Below are positions 14,696-22,135 of a stretch of 64,000 nucleotides of DNA, one piece after another. The stretch comes from Luteimicrobium sp042670205 (GTDB lineage Bacteria > Actinomycetota > Actinomycetes > Actinomycetales > Cellulomonadaceae), in the NCBI RefSeq assembly GCF_042670205.1, contig NZ_JBHUWD010000012.1, positions 1 through 64,000 on the forward strand, written 5' to 3'. Made by a program: the position numbers and the translations under genes. Position 1 is the stretch's first letter. The number at the start of each line of letters is the position of its first letter. The notes below the pieces were generated by a model. It had not been told where the DNA came from and searched no databases. It worked only from the letters and a program-made list of their open reading frames with translations.

Positions 14696-15784
14696 ATGCC
14701 TGAGAGCTCGCTGACGCGCCCCGAGTACCCCGCCGACCGCTACCTCGCCGACGCCGACCGCTACGACGGTCGCATGCCCTACCGCCGCAGCGGCCGGAGC
14801 GGGCTGGTCCTGCCCGCCGTGTCGCTCGGCCTGTGGCACAACTTCGGCAGCGTCGACAGCTACGAGACCCAGCGCGCCGTCCTGCACCGCGCGTTCGACC
14901 TCGGCGTCACGCACTTCGACCTCGCGAACAACTACGGCCCCGTCGCCGGGTCGGCGGAGGAGAACTTCGGGCGGCACCTCGCACAGGGACTCGGCCGGTA
15001 CCGCGACGAGCTCGTCATCTCGACCAAGGCCGGCTACGGCATGGGCGTCGGCCCGTACCAGGACGGCGGCTCCCGCAAGTACCTGCTCTCCTCGCTCGAC
15101 CGGTCCCTGCAGCGCATGGGCCTCGACCACGTCGACGTGTTCTACCACCACCGCCCGGACCCCGAGACGCCGCTCGAGGAGACCATGACGGCGCTCCACG
15201 ACGTCGTGAAGGCGGGTAAGGCGCTCTACGTCGGCGTCTCGAACTACTCGGCGTCGCGGACGCGCGAGGCCGCGGGGATCCTCGCCGAGCTCGGCACGCC
15301 GCTCACCATCCACCAGCCCAGCTACTCGATGTTCAACCGGCACGTCGAGAACGTCGTCGACGACGGGTACGACGGCCGACAGCGCGAGCCGCTGCTCGAC
15401 GCCGTCGGAGACCTGGGCGTCGGGACGATCGTGTTCTCGCCGCTCCAGCAGGGGCTCCTGACCGACCGGTACCTGTCGGGCTCGGCGCCCGCCGGCTCGC
15501 GCGCCGCCTCGACGACGTCGCCGTTCCTGTCCGAGAAGAACCTCTCCGACACGTACCTCGAGCGGGTGCGGGCGCTCAACGACATCGCGGCGAGCCGCGG
15601 CCAGAGCCTCGCACAGCTCGCGCTGTCGTGGGTGCTGCGCGACGAGCGCATCACGTCGGCGCTCGTGGGTGCGAGCAGCGTCGCGCAGCTCGAGGGGAAC
15701 GTCGCGGCCGTCGCCGGCCCCGCGCTCACCGACGACGAGCTGGCCGCGATCGAGCCGCTCGCCGTCGACGGCACCGGCCGCTGA
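14696..15784 (+). CDS. Aldo/keto reductase, L-glyceraldehyde-3-phosphate reductase type
   Basis: A cytosolic NADPH-dependent aldo/keto reductase of 362 residues in the YghZ/Gpr-like AKR14 group. The catalytic tetrad can be placed in FDLANNYG (Asp and Tyr), ISTKAGYG (Lys) and VFYHHRPD (His). The cofactor-binding end has FSPLQQGLLTDRYL and VLRDERITSALVGASS. In E. coli the family reduces L-glyceraldehyde 3-phosphate and methylglyoxal; the substrate here is only inferred. The ATG at 14696 has no ribosome-binding site and an AGGAT -10-like element seven bases upstream. The gene stands alone between a LacI gene and the convergent trmL, and a palindromic repeat follows its stop codon. Confidence 0.85.
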   Translation: MPESSLTRPEYPADRYLADADRYDGRMPYRRSGRSGLVLPAVSLGLWHNFGSVDSYETQRAVLHRAFDLGVTHFDLANNYGPVAGSAEENFGRHLAQGLGRYRDELVISTKAGYGMGVGPYQDGGSRKYLLSSLDRSLQRMGLDHVDVFYHHRPDPETPLEETMTALHDVVKAGKALYVGVSNYSASRTREAAGILAELGTPLTIHQPSYSMFNRHVENVVDDGYDGRQREPLLDAVGDLGVGTIVFSPLQQGLLTDRYLSGSAPAGSRAASTTSPFLSEKNLSDTYLERVRALNDIAASRGQSLAQLALSWVLRDERITSALVGASSVAQLEGNVAAVAGPALTDDELAAIEPLAVDGTGR

Positions 15785-15805
15785 CGAGCCCCACCACCCC
15801 CACCC

Positions 15806-15862
15806 TGAGTGCGTCGTTCTTGCGCGACACGCCCGGCGTTTCGCGCAAGAACTACGCACTCA
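15806..15862. repeat. Palindromic repeat, copy 2 (complete, 22-13-22)
   Basis: The left arm (15806-15827, beginning TGAGTGCGTCGTTCTTG) pairs with the right arm (15841-15862) with one mismatch around a 13-base loop that starts CACGCC. The sequence and loop length match copy 1 at the left edge. It lies between the convergent aldo/keto reductase and trmL genes and can serve as a bidirectional terminator. Confidence 0.9.
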
Positions 15863-15905
15863 CGGCGGGGCGGGGGCCGCGCGCAGAGGCCGGTCGCGCT
15901 TCCGC

Positions 15906-16376
15906 TCACTCCCCGCCGGTGAAGCCCACCTGCCGCCACGCCTCGTAGATCGCGATCGACGCGCTCGAGGTCAGGTTGAGCGACCGGCGTGACGGCAGCA
16001 TCGGGATCTTGACGCGGTCGGTGACGCGCGGGTGCGTCACGACCTCGTCGGGCAGACCCGTCGGCTCCGGCCCGAAGAGCAGGATGTCGCCCGGCCCGTA
16101 CGCGACGTCCGTGTAGCGCGTGGTGGCGTCGACCTCGAACGCGTAGACCCGCGCGTCCGGTCGGGCCGCGAGCAGCGCCTCGAAGTTCGCGTGCACGACG
16201 ACGCTCGCCAGGTCGTGGTAGTCCAGCCCTGCCCGGCGCAGCTTGGGTTCCGACAGGTCGAAGCCGAGCGGCTCGACGAGGTGCAGCGTCGTACCGGTGA
16301 CGGCGGACAGGCGGATCGCGTTGCCGGTGTTGCCGGCGATGCGGGGCTCGAAGAACGCGAGGTCGGGAAGGGTCAC
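15906..16376 (-). CDS. trmL: tRNA (cytidine/uridine-34 2'-O)-methyltransferase TrmL
   Basis: A SPOUT-fold enzyme that 2'-O-methylates the wobble base of leucine tRNAs. The product is 156 residues, the normal length of the family. It shows the start FFEPRIAGNTGNAIRL, the middle GLDYHD, and the knot region ILLFGPEPTGLP followed by IPMLPSRRSLNLTSSASIAIYEAWRQ, which forms the S-adenosylmethionine-binding trefoil knot. The GTG at 16376 is preferred. GACAAT sits six bases upstream on the minus strand and no ribosome-binding site is present, so the message is probably leaderless. It is convergent with the aldo/keto reductase gene and is preceded by an inverted repeat element. Confidence 0.9.
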   Translation of the reverse strand: MTLPDLAFFEPRIAGNTGNAIRLSAVTGTTLHLVEPLGFDLSEPKLRRAGLDYHDLASVVVHANFEALLAARPDARVYAFEVDATTRYTDVAYGPGDILLFGPEPTGLPDEVVTHPRVTDRVKIPMLPSRRSLNLTSSASIAIYEAWRQVGFTGGE

Positions 16377-16406
16377 GCACCCATTGTCGGCGACCTTCAG
16401 CACGAG

Positions 16407-16503
16407 GTGCGCGTATACCCGCACCGGCGTCTGACAACCCGTGCAGCCCCTCGACCTGTCAGAACCCGGTGTCCGTATACGTGCACCAGCTTCTGACAGG
16501 TCG
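16407..16503. repeat. Three-block inverted repeat element
   Basis: Block A (16407-16436) and block B (16457-16486) are inverted copies matching in 24 of 30 bases. Block C (16481-16503) repeats the end of A and forms with 16452-16471 a hairpin whose 20-base arms pair in 18 positions (CGACCTGTCAGAA with TTCTGACAGGTCG). The element fills the gap between the alcohol dehydrogenase stop and the trmL promoter and probably ends transcription of the dehydrogenase. Confidence 0.7.
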
Positions 16504-16507
16504 CGGG

Positions 16508-17563
16508 TCAGGGGACGAGCACCGCAGCGCCCGCGAAGGCGCCCGCCTTCAGATCGGCAAGGGCCTGGTCGGCGCGGTCGAGCCGGTAGGGGTGCGCGTC
16601 GACGTCGAGCCGGTGGGCGGCAGCGAAGGCGAGGAGGTCGCGACCGTCCTCGCGGGTGTTGGACGTCACCGACCGGAGTTCCTTCTCGTAGAACAGGTCG
16701 GTCTCGTAGACGAGCGCCGGCACGTCGGACAGGTGGATCCCCGCCACGGCGAGGACGCCGCCGCGGTCGAGAGCCCGCATCGCGACGGGCACGAGGTCGC
16801 CGACGGGTGCGAAGAGGACGGCGCCGTCGAGCGGTCCGGGTGGGGCGTCGTAGGCGCCCCGGGCCGACGACGCCCCCAGCCGCAGCGCGAGCTCCTGCGC
16901 CGCGGCACCCCGCGTGAGGACGTGGAGCGTCGCCCCCTGCGCGAGCGCGACCTGCGCGGTGAGGTGCGCGGACCCGCCGAACCCGTACAGGCCCAGCCGG
17001 CCGCCGTCGGGCAGGGAGGTGCGACGCAGCGCGCGGTACCCGATGATCCCGGCGCACAGGAGGGGCGCGAGGTCGACGTCGTCGTACCCGTCGGGGAGCC
17101 GATACGCGAAGTCCCCGGGCACGGTCGTGTACTCGGCGTAGCCGCCGTCGGCGTCCCAGCCGGTGTAGCGCGAGCGGGGGCAGAGGTTCTCGGCTCCGCA
17201 CAGACAGTACGCGCACACTCCGCACGTGTGCCGGAGCCACGCGACCCCGACCCGGTCGCCGACGCCGAGCTTCCCGTCGGCTGCGGGGCGCCGTGGGTCG
17301 GGGTGCGCGGCCGGCGGCCCGACCGCCACGACCTCCCCGACCACCTCGTGCCCGGGCACGACGCGCGGCCGGTGCACGGGCAGGTCGCCCTCGGTGACGT
17401 GCAGGTCCGTCCGGCACACCCCGCACGCCAGCACCCGGACGAGCAGCTCGCCGTGCCCGGGCTCCGGTACCGGCAGCTCGACCAGCCGCAGCGGCCGTGC
17501 CTCGAGTGGTCCGGGTCGTTCGACGACCCACGCCCGCATCGTCTCGGGGATCCCGACGCTCAT
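16508..17563 (-). CDS. Zinc-dependent alcohol dehydrogenase, AdhA type
   Basis: A medium-chain NAD(P)-dependent alcohol dehydrogenase of 351 residues, oxidising alcohols or reducing aldehydes in the cytosol. The catalytic zinc site is visible in LACGVCRTDLH (Cys, Asp/His) and VPGHEVVGEV. The structural zinc site is CGVCAYCLCGAENLC with four Cys. The nucleotide-binding region GRLGLYGFGGSAHLTAQVAL has the glycine-rich turn. FGGSAH and LLCAGIIGYRAL are characteristic of the AdhA/AdhP-like zinc-binding subgroup. ATG 17563 is used, with another in-frame ATG at 17539 just before the conserved RAWVVE. It is flanked by two inverted-repeat elements and looks monocistronic. Confidence 0.87.
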   Translation of the reverse strand: MSVGIPETMRAWVVERPGPLEARPLRLVELPVPEPGHGELLVRVLACGVCRTDLHVTEGDLPVHRPRVVPGHEVVGEVVAVGPPAAHPDPRRPAADGKLGVGDRVGVAWLRHTCGVCAYCLCGAENLCPRSRYTGWDADGGYAEYTTVPGDFAYRLPDGYDDVDLAPLLCAGIIGYRALRRTSLPDGGRLGLYGFGGSAHLTAQVALAQGATLHVLTRGAAAQELALRLGASSARGAYDAPPGPLDGAVLFAPVGDLVPVAMRALDRGGVLAVAGIHLSDVPALVYETDLFYEKELRSVTSNTREDGRDLLAFAAAHRLDVDAHPYRLDRADQALADLKAGAFAGAAVLVP

Positions 17564-17614
17564 CCATCCAGTCTGCGCGTGCTCACCCCCGGCGTCACCG
17601 CCGCTCCCAGGCGC

Positions 17615-17681
17615 CGAGATACCGAGATTCGGCCGAGATACCGATCCTGCATCGGTACCTCGGCCGAATCTCGGTATCTCG
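17615..17681. repeat. 67-base near-perfect palindrome
   Basis: Arms of 31 bases (17615-17645 and 17651-17681) match with a single mismatch around a 5-base loop. Each arm begins CGAGATACCGAGATTCGG and itself repeats the word CGAGATACCGA, so internal foldings are also possible. It lies 25 bases beyond the stop of pckG, upstream of the alcohol dehydrogenase on the same strand, and may end pckG transcription. Confidence 0.93.
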
Positions 17682-17705
17682 CGGCATGGGCGCGCGAGCC
17701 TGGGT

Positions 17706-19691
17706 TCAGCTCAGGCGCTCGTCGTCGAGCCGGTCCCGCAGGTGCCGGAGCTGGTCCCGCAGCACGGCCGGCACGCGCTCGCCGAACGTCGCGAAGAACT
17801 CGTCCGTCAGGTCGCACTCGGCCTTCCACCGCGCGGGGTCGACCGCGAACAGCTCGTCGAGCGCGTCGTCCGCGAGGTCGAGCCCGTCGACGTCGAGCGC
17901 TCCGTCGCCCGGGACGAGCCCGACGGCGGTCGGCCGCGCGCTGGGGTGCGCGGGGTCGTGCCCGCCGCTGCGGCGCTGCTCCACCTGCCGCACCATCCAC
18001 GCGAGGACGCGCGCGTTCTCGCCGAAGCCGGGCCACAGGAACGAGCCGTCGGCGGCGCGGCGGAACCAGTTGACCTGGAAGACCTGGGGGCGGGTCTCGG
18101 GGGCGAGGACGTCGCCGACGCTCAGCCAGTGGGCCCAGTGGTCGGCCATGTTGTAGCCGGCGAAGGGCAGCATCGCGAACGGGTCGCGGCGGAGCTCGCC
18201 GACCTTCCCCTCGGCCGCGGCGGTCCGCTCGGACGACACGGTCGCGCCGAGGAACACGCCGTGCGCCCACGAGTAGGCCTGTGCGACGAGCGGGACGTTC
18301 GTGGCGCGCCGGCCGCCGAACACGATGGCGTCGACGGGCACGCCGTCGGGGGTCTCCCAGTCGTCGGCGATCGTGGGGCACTGGGCGGCGGCGACCGTGA
18401 AGCGGGAGTTCGGGTGCGCGGCGGGTCGTCCGGCGGCGCCGTCGGCCGGGGTCCAGTCGTTCCCCTGCCAGTCGACCAGGTGGTCGGGGGCCTCGGGGGT
18501 GAGGCCCTCCCACCAGACGTCGCCGTCGTCGGTGAGAGCCACGTTGGTGAAGATGACGTTCTTGCGGAGCGTCTCGACGGCGACGGGGTTGGTGCTCGCG
18601 CCGGTCCCGGGCGCGACCCCGAAGAACCCGGCCTCGGGGTTGATGGCGCGCAGCCGTCCGTCGGCGTCGGGCTTCATCCACACGATGTCGTCGCCGAGGG
18701 TCTCGACCTTCCAGCCGGGCAGCGTGGGCTGGAGCATGGCCAGGTTCGTCTTGCCGCATGCCGACGGGAACGCGGCGGCGACGTGGAACGGCCGGCCCTC
18801 CGGCGTCGTGACCCGGATGAGCAGCATGTGCTCGGCGAGCCAGCCCTCGTCGCGGGCCATCGCGGACGCGATGCGCAGCGCGAAGCACTTCTTCCCGAGC
18901 AGCGCGTTGCCGCCGTAGCCCGACCCGTAGGACCAGATCTCGCGGCTCTGCGGGAACTGGACGATGTACTTGAGGTCGTTGCAGGGCCACGGGACGTCGT
19001 CGGTGCGGGTGCCGTCGGCGGCGACGAGCGGAGCGCCCACCGAGTGCACGCAGGGCACGAAGTCCTCGCCCGCGGCGACGCGGCGCAGCACCTCCGGGCT
19101 GACGCGCGTCATGGTGAGCATCGAAAGCGCGGCGTAGGGGGAGTCGGTGACCTGGACGCCCAGCTTCGACAGGGCACCACCGACCGGCCCCATCGAGAAC
19201 GGCACCACGTACATCGTGCGGCCGCGCATCGACCCGTCGAACGCGCCCCGGAGCTCGGCGCGCATGACGGCGGGCTCGCGCCAGTTGTTGGTGGGGCCGG
19301 CGCCGTCCTCGCGCTCGGAGCAGATGAAGGTCCGGGACTCGACGCGCGCGACGTCGCTGGGCGCGGACCGCGCGAGGTAGGAGCCGGGCCGGAGCTCGGG
19401 GTCGAGGGGGATCAGCGTCCCGGTCGTCACCATCGTCTCGATCAACGTGCGGCGCCAGGCGTCGGTCCCGTCGACCCACACGACGTCGTCGGGCCGGGTG
19501 AGCTCGGCGACGGCCTCGACCCATGCGGTCGCCGTGAGCCCGGCCGCGGCCGGGAGCGTGGGCGTTCCGGCAGGCCGCCGGCCCGCGGGTGCCGGCGTCG
19601 TCCCGCCCGACGACGGCCGGTCGGCGGGGAGGTTACGCGTGCGGCGAGGGTTCGCGGTGGTGCGGGAGCGGGGGTCGGCGGTCAGCGTCAC
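17706..19691 (-). CDS. pckG: Phosphoenolpyruvate carboxykinase (GTP)
   Basis: A gluconeogenic enzyme that converts oxaloacetate and GTP to phosphoenolpyruvate, CO2 and GDP. The GTP-family signature is clear: the P-loop AAFPSACGKTNLAML, the PEP/GTP site FGGRRATNVPLVAQAYSW, and NWFRRAADGSFLWPGFGENARVL near the C-terminus. The start is uncertain. GTG 19691, with GAGGTG about six bases upstream, gives 661 residues, while GTG at 19733 or 19700 would be longer. Even so, some 40 poorly conserved residues precede the first family-like stretch (TAWVEAVAELTRPDDVVW). The gene is divergent from a RamB-like regulator across palindromic DNA, which suggests acetate- or fatty-acid-linked control. Confidence 0.92.
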   Translation of the reverse strand: MTLTADPRSRTTANPRRTRNLPADRPSSGGTTPAPAGRRPAGTPTLPAAAGLTATAWVEAVAELTRPDDVVWVDGTDAWRRTLIETMVTTGTLIPLDPELRPGSYLARSAPSDVARVESRTFICSEREDGAGPTNNWREPAVMRAELRGAFDGSMRGRTMYVVPFSMGPVGGALSKLGVQVTDSPYAALSMLTMTRVSPEVLRRVAAGEDFVPCVHSVGAPLVAADGTRTDDVPWPCNDLKYIVQFPQSREIWSYGSGYGGNALLGKKCFALRIASAMARDEGWLAEHMLLIRVTTPEGRPFHVAAAFPSACGKTNLAMLQPTLPGWKVETLGDDIVWMKPDADGRLRAINPEAGFFGVAPGTGASTNPVAVETLRKNVIFTNVALTDDGDVWWEGLTPEAPDHLVDWQGNDWTPADGAAGRPAAHPNSRFTVAAAQCPTIADDWETPDGVPVDAIVFGGRRATNVPLVAQAYSWAHGVFLGATVSSERTAAAEGKVGELRRDPFAMLPFAGYNMADHWAHWLSVGDVLAPETRPQVFQVNWFRRAADGSFLWPGFGENARVLAWMVRQVEQRRSGGHDPAHPSARPTAVGLVPGDGALDVDGLDLADDALDELFAVDPARWKAECDLTDEFFATFGERVPAVLRDQLRHLRDRLDDERLS

Positions 19692-19762
19692 GATCGTCAC
19701 CTCGGGGACTCGGGTTCGGGCGGCTGCCTCCACCTTGACCCGCCCGCTGCTCGATTTCCCGG

Positions 19763-19803
19763 ACGATCCGCCGTAAAGATCGGCGGATCTTCACGTATCG
19801 TGA
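19763..19803. promoter_or_regulatory. Two palindromes between pckG and the RamB-like gene
   Basis: GATCCGCC (19763-19770) pairs with GGCGGATC (19780-19787). Directly next to it, CTTCACG-TAT-CGTGAAG (19787-19803) is a perfect 7-base-arm palindrome ending four bases before the regulator start. Binding by the divergent XRE regulator, with autoregulation, is inferred. Confidence 0.5.
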
Positions 19804-19807
19804 AGGG

Positions 19808-21256
19808 ATGACCACCGAACCGCTGACGATCGGCCGAAGGATCCGCCATTTCCGCGCGGAAGCGGGGCTCACGCTCGACGCCCTCGGCGACGCCGCGGGC
19901 GCGGCCCCGAGCCAGCTCTCGCAGATCGAGAACGGCCGCCGGGAGCCCCGGTTGTCCCTGCTCCAACGCATCGCCGACGCACTCGGCGTCCCGCTCACCG
20001 ACCTGCTCACCGAGGACGCGCCCACCCCGCGCGACGCCCTCGAGATCGAGCTCGAGCGCGCGCAGCGCCGTCCCCTCTACGCGGCGCTCGGGCTGCCGAG
20101 CGTCAAGGTCTCCCAGAAGCTCCCGATGCCCGTGCTCGAGTCGCTGGTCGGCCTGCACGGCGAGCTCGCGCGCCGCGAGTCGGAGTCGATCGCGACTCCC
20201 GAGCAGGCCCGCCGCGCCAACACCGCGGTCCGGCTCGGCATGCAGGCCCGCGACAACCACCTGGCCGAGATCGAGGAGGTGGCCGAGGAGATGGTCCGAC
20301 GGGCCGGTTACGAGGGCGGGGCGCTCACGCACCGCATGGTCACGGTGATGGCGGAGCAGCTCGGGTTCGAGCTCGTCCACGTCGGCGACCTGCCGCCCAC
20401 CACCCGGACGGTGACGGACCTGGAGCACCGGCGGATCTACCTGCCGTCGTCGTCGATCCCGGGCGGCCACGGGCTGCGGTCCCTGGCCCTGCAGGCCATC
20501 GCCCACCGGGTGCTGGGGCACGAGCGCCCGGCGACGTACGAGGCGTTCCTCGGGCAGCGCAACGAGATCAACTACTTCGCGGCCGCGTGCCTCATGCCAC
20601 GCTTCGTCGCGGGCCCGTGGCTCGAGGCCCGCAAGCACGACCGCGATCTCGCGATCGAGGACTTCCGCGACGCGTTCGGGGTGACCCACGAGGCGGCGGC
20701 GCGGCGCTTCACCAACCTCGCGACGGTCGTGCTCGGGATCCGCTGCCACTTCCTGCGCGTCCAGGAGGACGGGTCGCTCTACCGGGGCTACGAGAACGAC
20801 GGGTTCCTGCTGCGCGCCGACGTCACGGGCGCGATCGAGGGTCAGCCCGTGTGCCGGTGGTTCGGCGCGCGCTCGGCCTTCACCAGCCACGACCGCACGA
20901 CCGAGTGGTACCAGTACACCGACACCCCGGCCGGCACCTACTGGTGTTCCACGCAGGCCGGCGCGACGGCGTCGGGGGACTTCACCGTCACCATCGGCGT
21001 GCCGTTCGCCCAGTCCAAGTGGTTCCGCGGCCGTGACACGACGACGCGGCGCACGTCCACCTGCCCCGACGACGCGTGCTGCCGTCGTCCGGCCGCCGCG
21101 GACACCGCGCGTTGGGGCGAGGCGGCGTGGCCGAGCGCCCGGATGCGCCAGCACGTCTTCGGGCCGCTGCCGACCGGCGCGTTCCCGGGCGTCGACCAGA
21201 CCGACGTCTACGAGTTCCTCACGCGCCACGCGCCCGAGGACGCCGCGCAAGGCTGA
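19808..21256 (+). CDS. RamB-like XRE regulator (short-chain fatty acyl regulator family)
   Basis: A 482-residue regulator. An N-terminal XRE helix-turn-helix (IGRRIRHFRAEAGLTLDALG, then SQLSQIENGRREP) is followed by a coiled middle part, an M78/ImmA-like domain (about 200-300, with IAHRVLGHE in place of an HExxH zinc site, so no protease activity is expected) and a C-terminal DUF2083-type domain. This architecture is that of RamB, which controls acetate and glyoxylate metabolism in corynebacteria, and of related methylcitrate-cycle regulators. The C-terminal part has Cys pairs in TSTCPDDACCRRP. The divergent pckG is a sensible target. ATG 19808 directly follows GAAGGG, too close for a normal ribosome-binding site. 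Confidence 0.85.
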   Translation: MTTEPLTIGRRIRHFRAEAGLTLDALGDAAGAAPSQLSQIENGRREPRLSLLQRIADALGVPLTDLLTEDAPTPRDALEIELERAQRRPLYAALGLPSVKVSQKLPMPVLESLVGLHGELARRESESIATPEQARRANTAVRLGMQARDNHLAEIEEVAEEMVRRAGYEGGALTHRMVTVMAEQLGFELVHVGDLPPTTRTVTDLEHRRIYLPSSSIPGGHGLRSLALQAIAHRVLGHERPATYEAFLGQRNEINYFAAACLMPRFVAGPWLEARKHDRDLAIEDFRDAFGVTHEAAARRFTNLATVVLGIRCHFLRVQEDGSLYRGYENDGFLLRADVTGAIEGQPVCRWFGARSAFTSHDRTTEWYQYTDTPAGTYWCSTQAGATASGDFTVTIGVPFAQSKWFRGRDTTTRRTSTCPDDACCRRPAAADTARWGEAAWPSARMRQHVFGPLPTGAFPGVDQTDVYEFLTRHAPEDAAQG

Positions 21257-21263
21257 CCGTCCG

Positions 21264-22052
21264 TCAGCCGCGGATGCGCTGCGCCACCAGGGGAGCGGCG
21301 TCGGCCAGGCCGCGCACGGCCGGGTGGGCGTCGTCCGCGGGACGCAGGACGTCCGCGAGCGGCCCCGACGCGACGAACGCGCCGTCCGCGAGCACGTGCA
21401 CGGAGCCGCACAGCCGCCGGACCAGCTCGACGTCGTGGGACACCAGCAGGACGGCGGTGCCGTGGGCGGCGGTCTCCGCGGCGAGACGGTCGGCGATCCG
21501 GCCGCGCATCGACGGGTCGACCGCGGTGAGCGGCTCGTCGAGGAGCAGCACGTCCGGCCTCGTGGCGAGCGCCAGGGCGAGCGCGAGGCGCTGCTTCTCC
21601 CCGCCCGACAGCGACCCGACGGTGCGCGACGCGAAGCGCGGCTCCAGCGCGACGGTGTCGAGCAGGTCCGAGGTGGTGCGGCCGCTCGTGCGGCCCGCCT
21701 TCCGGGCGTCGGCCAGCGCCGAGGTGACGGCCCGCTCGACCGGCCACCGGGGGTCGGCGTCGAGCCCGCTCTGCGCGACGACCCGCACCGCGGCGCGGAA
21801 ACGCTTGGTCTCGCGCCGGCCGAGCCGCGACACCGCGCGGCCCTCGAACGTCACGTGCCCGCCACGCGGCTTGACCTGCCCCCGCAGCGCGCGGACCAGC
21901 GTCGACTTCCCGGCCCCGGACTCGCCCAGGACGCCCACGGGCGCCGTGCCCGGCGTGAGCGCCAGGTCGATGCCACGCAGCACGGCGGGGCCGCCGTAGT
22001 CGGCCACGAGGCCGGTCGCGTGCAGCAGCGGGGCGGGGGACGTCGTGCTCAT
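21264..22052 (-). CDS. Orphan ABC transporter ATP-binding protein
   Basis: A 262-residue ABC ATPase. Walker A is GESGAGKSTL, the Q-loop lies near VVAQSGLDADPRWPV, the signature is SLSGGEKQRLALALAL, Walker B is DVLLLDEPLTAVD and the switch His is in LLVSHD. The sequence resembles peptide/nickel importers of the DppF/OppF type (QSGLDADPRW with a following PVERAV stretch). No permease or binding protein is adjacent, so its partners lie elsewhere or it acts with another importer. The ATG at 22052 has no strong ribosome-binding site. It is separated from the upstream glpK by a strong hairpin, so it is probably its own unit, ending eight bases from the convergent RamB-like gene. Confidence 0.82.
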   Translation of the reverse strand: MSTTSPAPLLHATGLVADYGGPAVLRGIDLALTPGTAPVGVLGESGAGKSTLVRALRGQVKPRGGHVTFEGRAVSRLGRRETKRFRAAVRVVAQSGLDADPRWPVERAVTSALADARKAGRTSGRTTSDLLDTVALEPRFASRTVGSLSGGEKQRLALALALATRPDVLLLDEPLTAVDPSMRGRIADRLAAETAAHGTAVLLVSHDVELVRRLCGSVHVLADGAFVASGPLADVLRPADDAHPAVRGLADAAPLVAQRIRG

Positions 22053-22077
22053 CGCCGTGACGTTACCGTGCACGGCT

Positions 22078-22109
22078 GGGGCCGCCGTCCAGGTTCGGAC
22101 GGCGGCCCC
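22078..22109 (-). terminator. Terminator after glpK
   Basis: A perfect 13-base stem (GGGGCCGCCGTCC with GGACGGCGGCCCC) and a 6-base loop, 27 bases beyond the glpK stop codon and ahead of the ABC ATPase start. Confidence 0.78.
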
Positions 22110-22135
22110 GGTCCACGCTCGGGCGCGTGGGTGTG

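Noticed and set aside
15785..15905. tRNA gene suggested by strong hairpins near trmL
   Set aside because: The hairpin has 22-base arms and no cloverleaf or T-loop sequence (GGTTCGAATCC-like) nearby.
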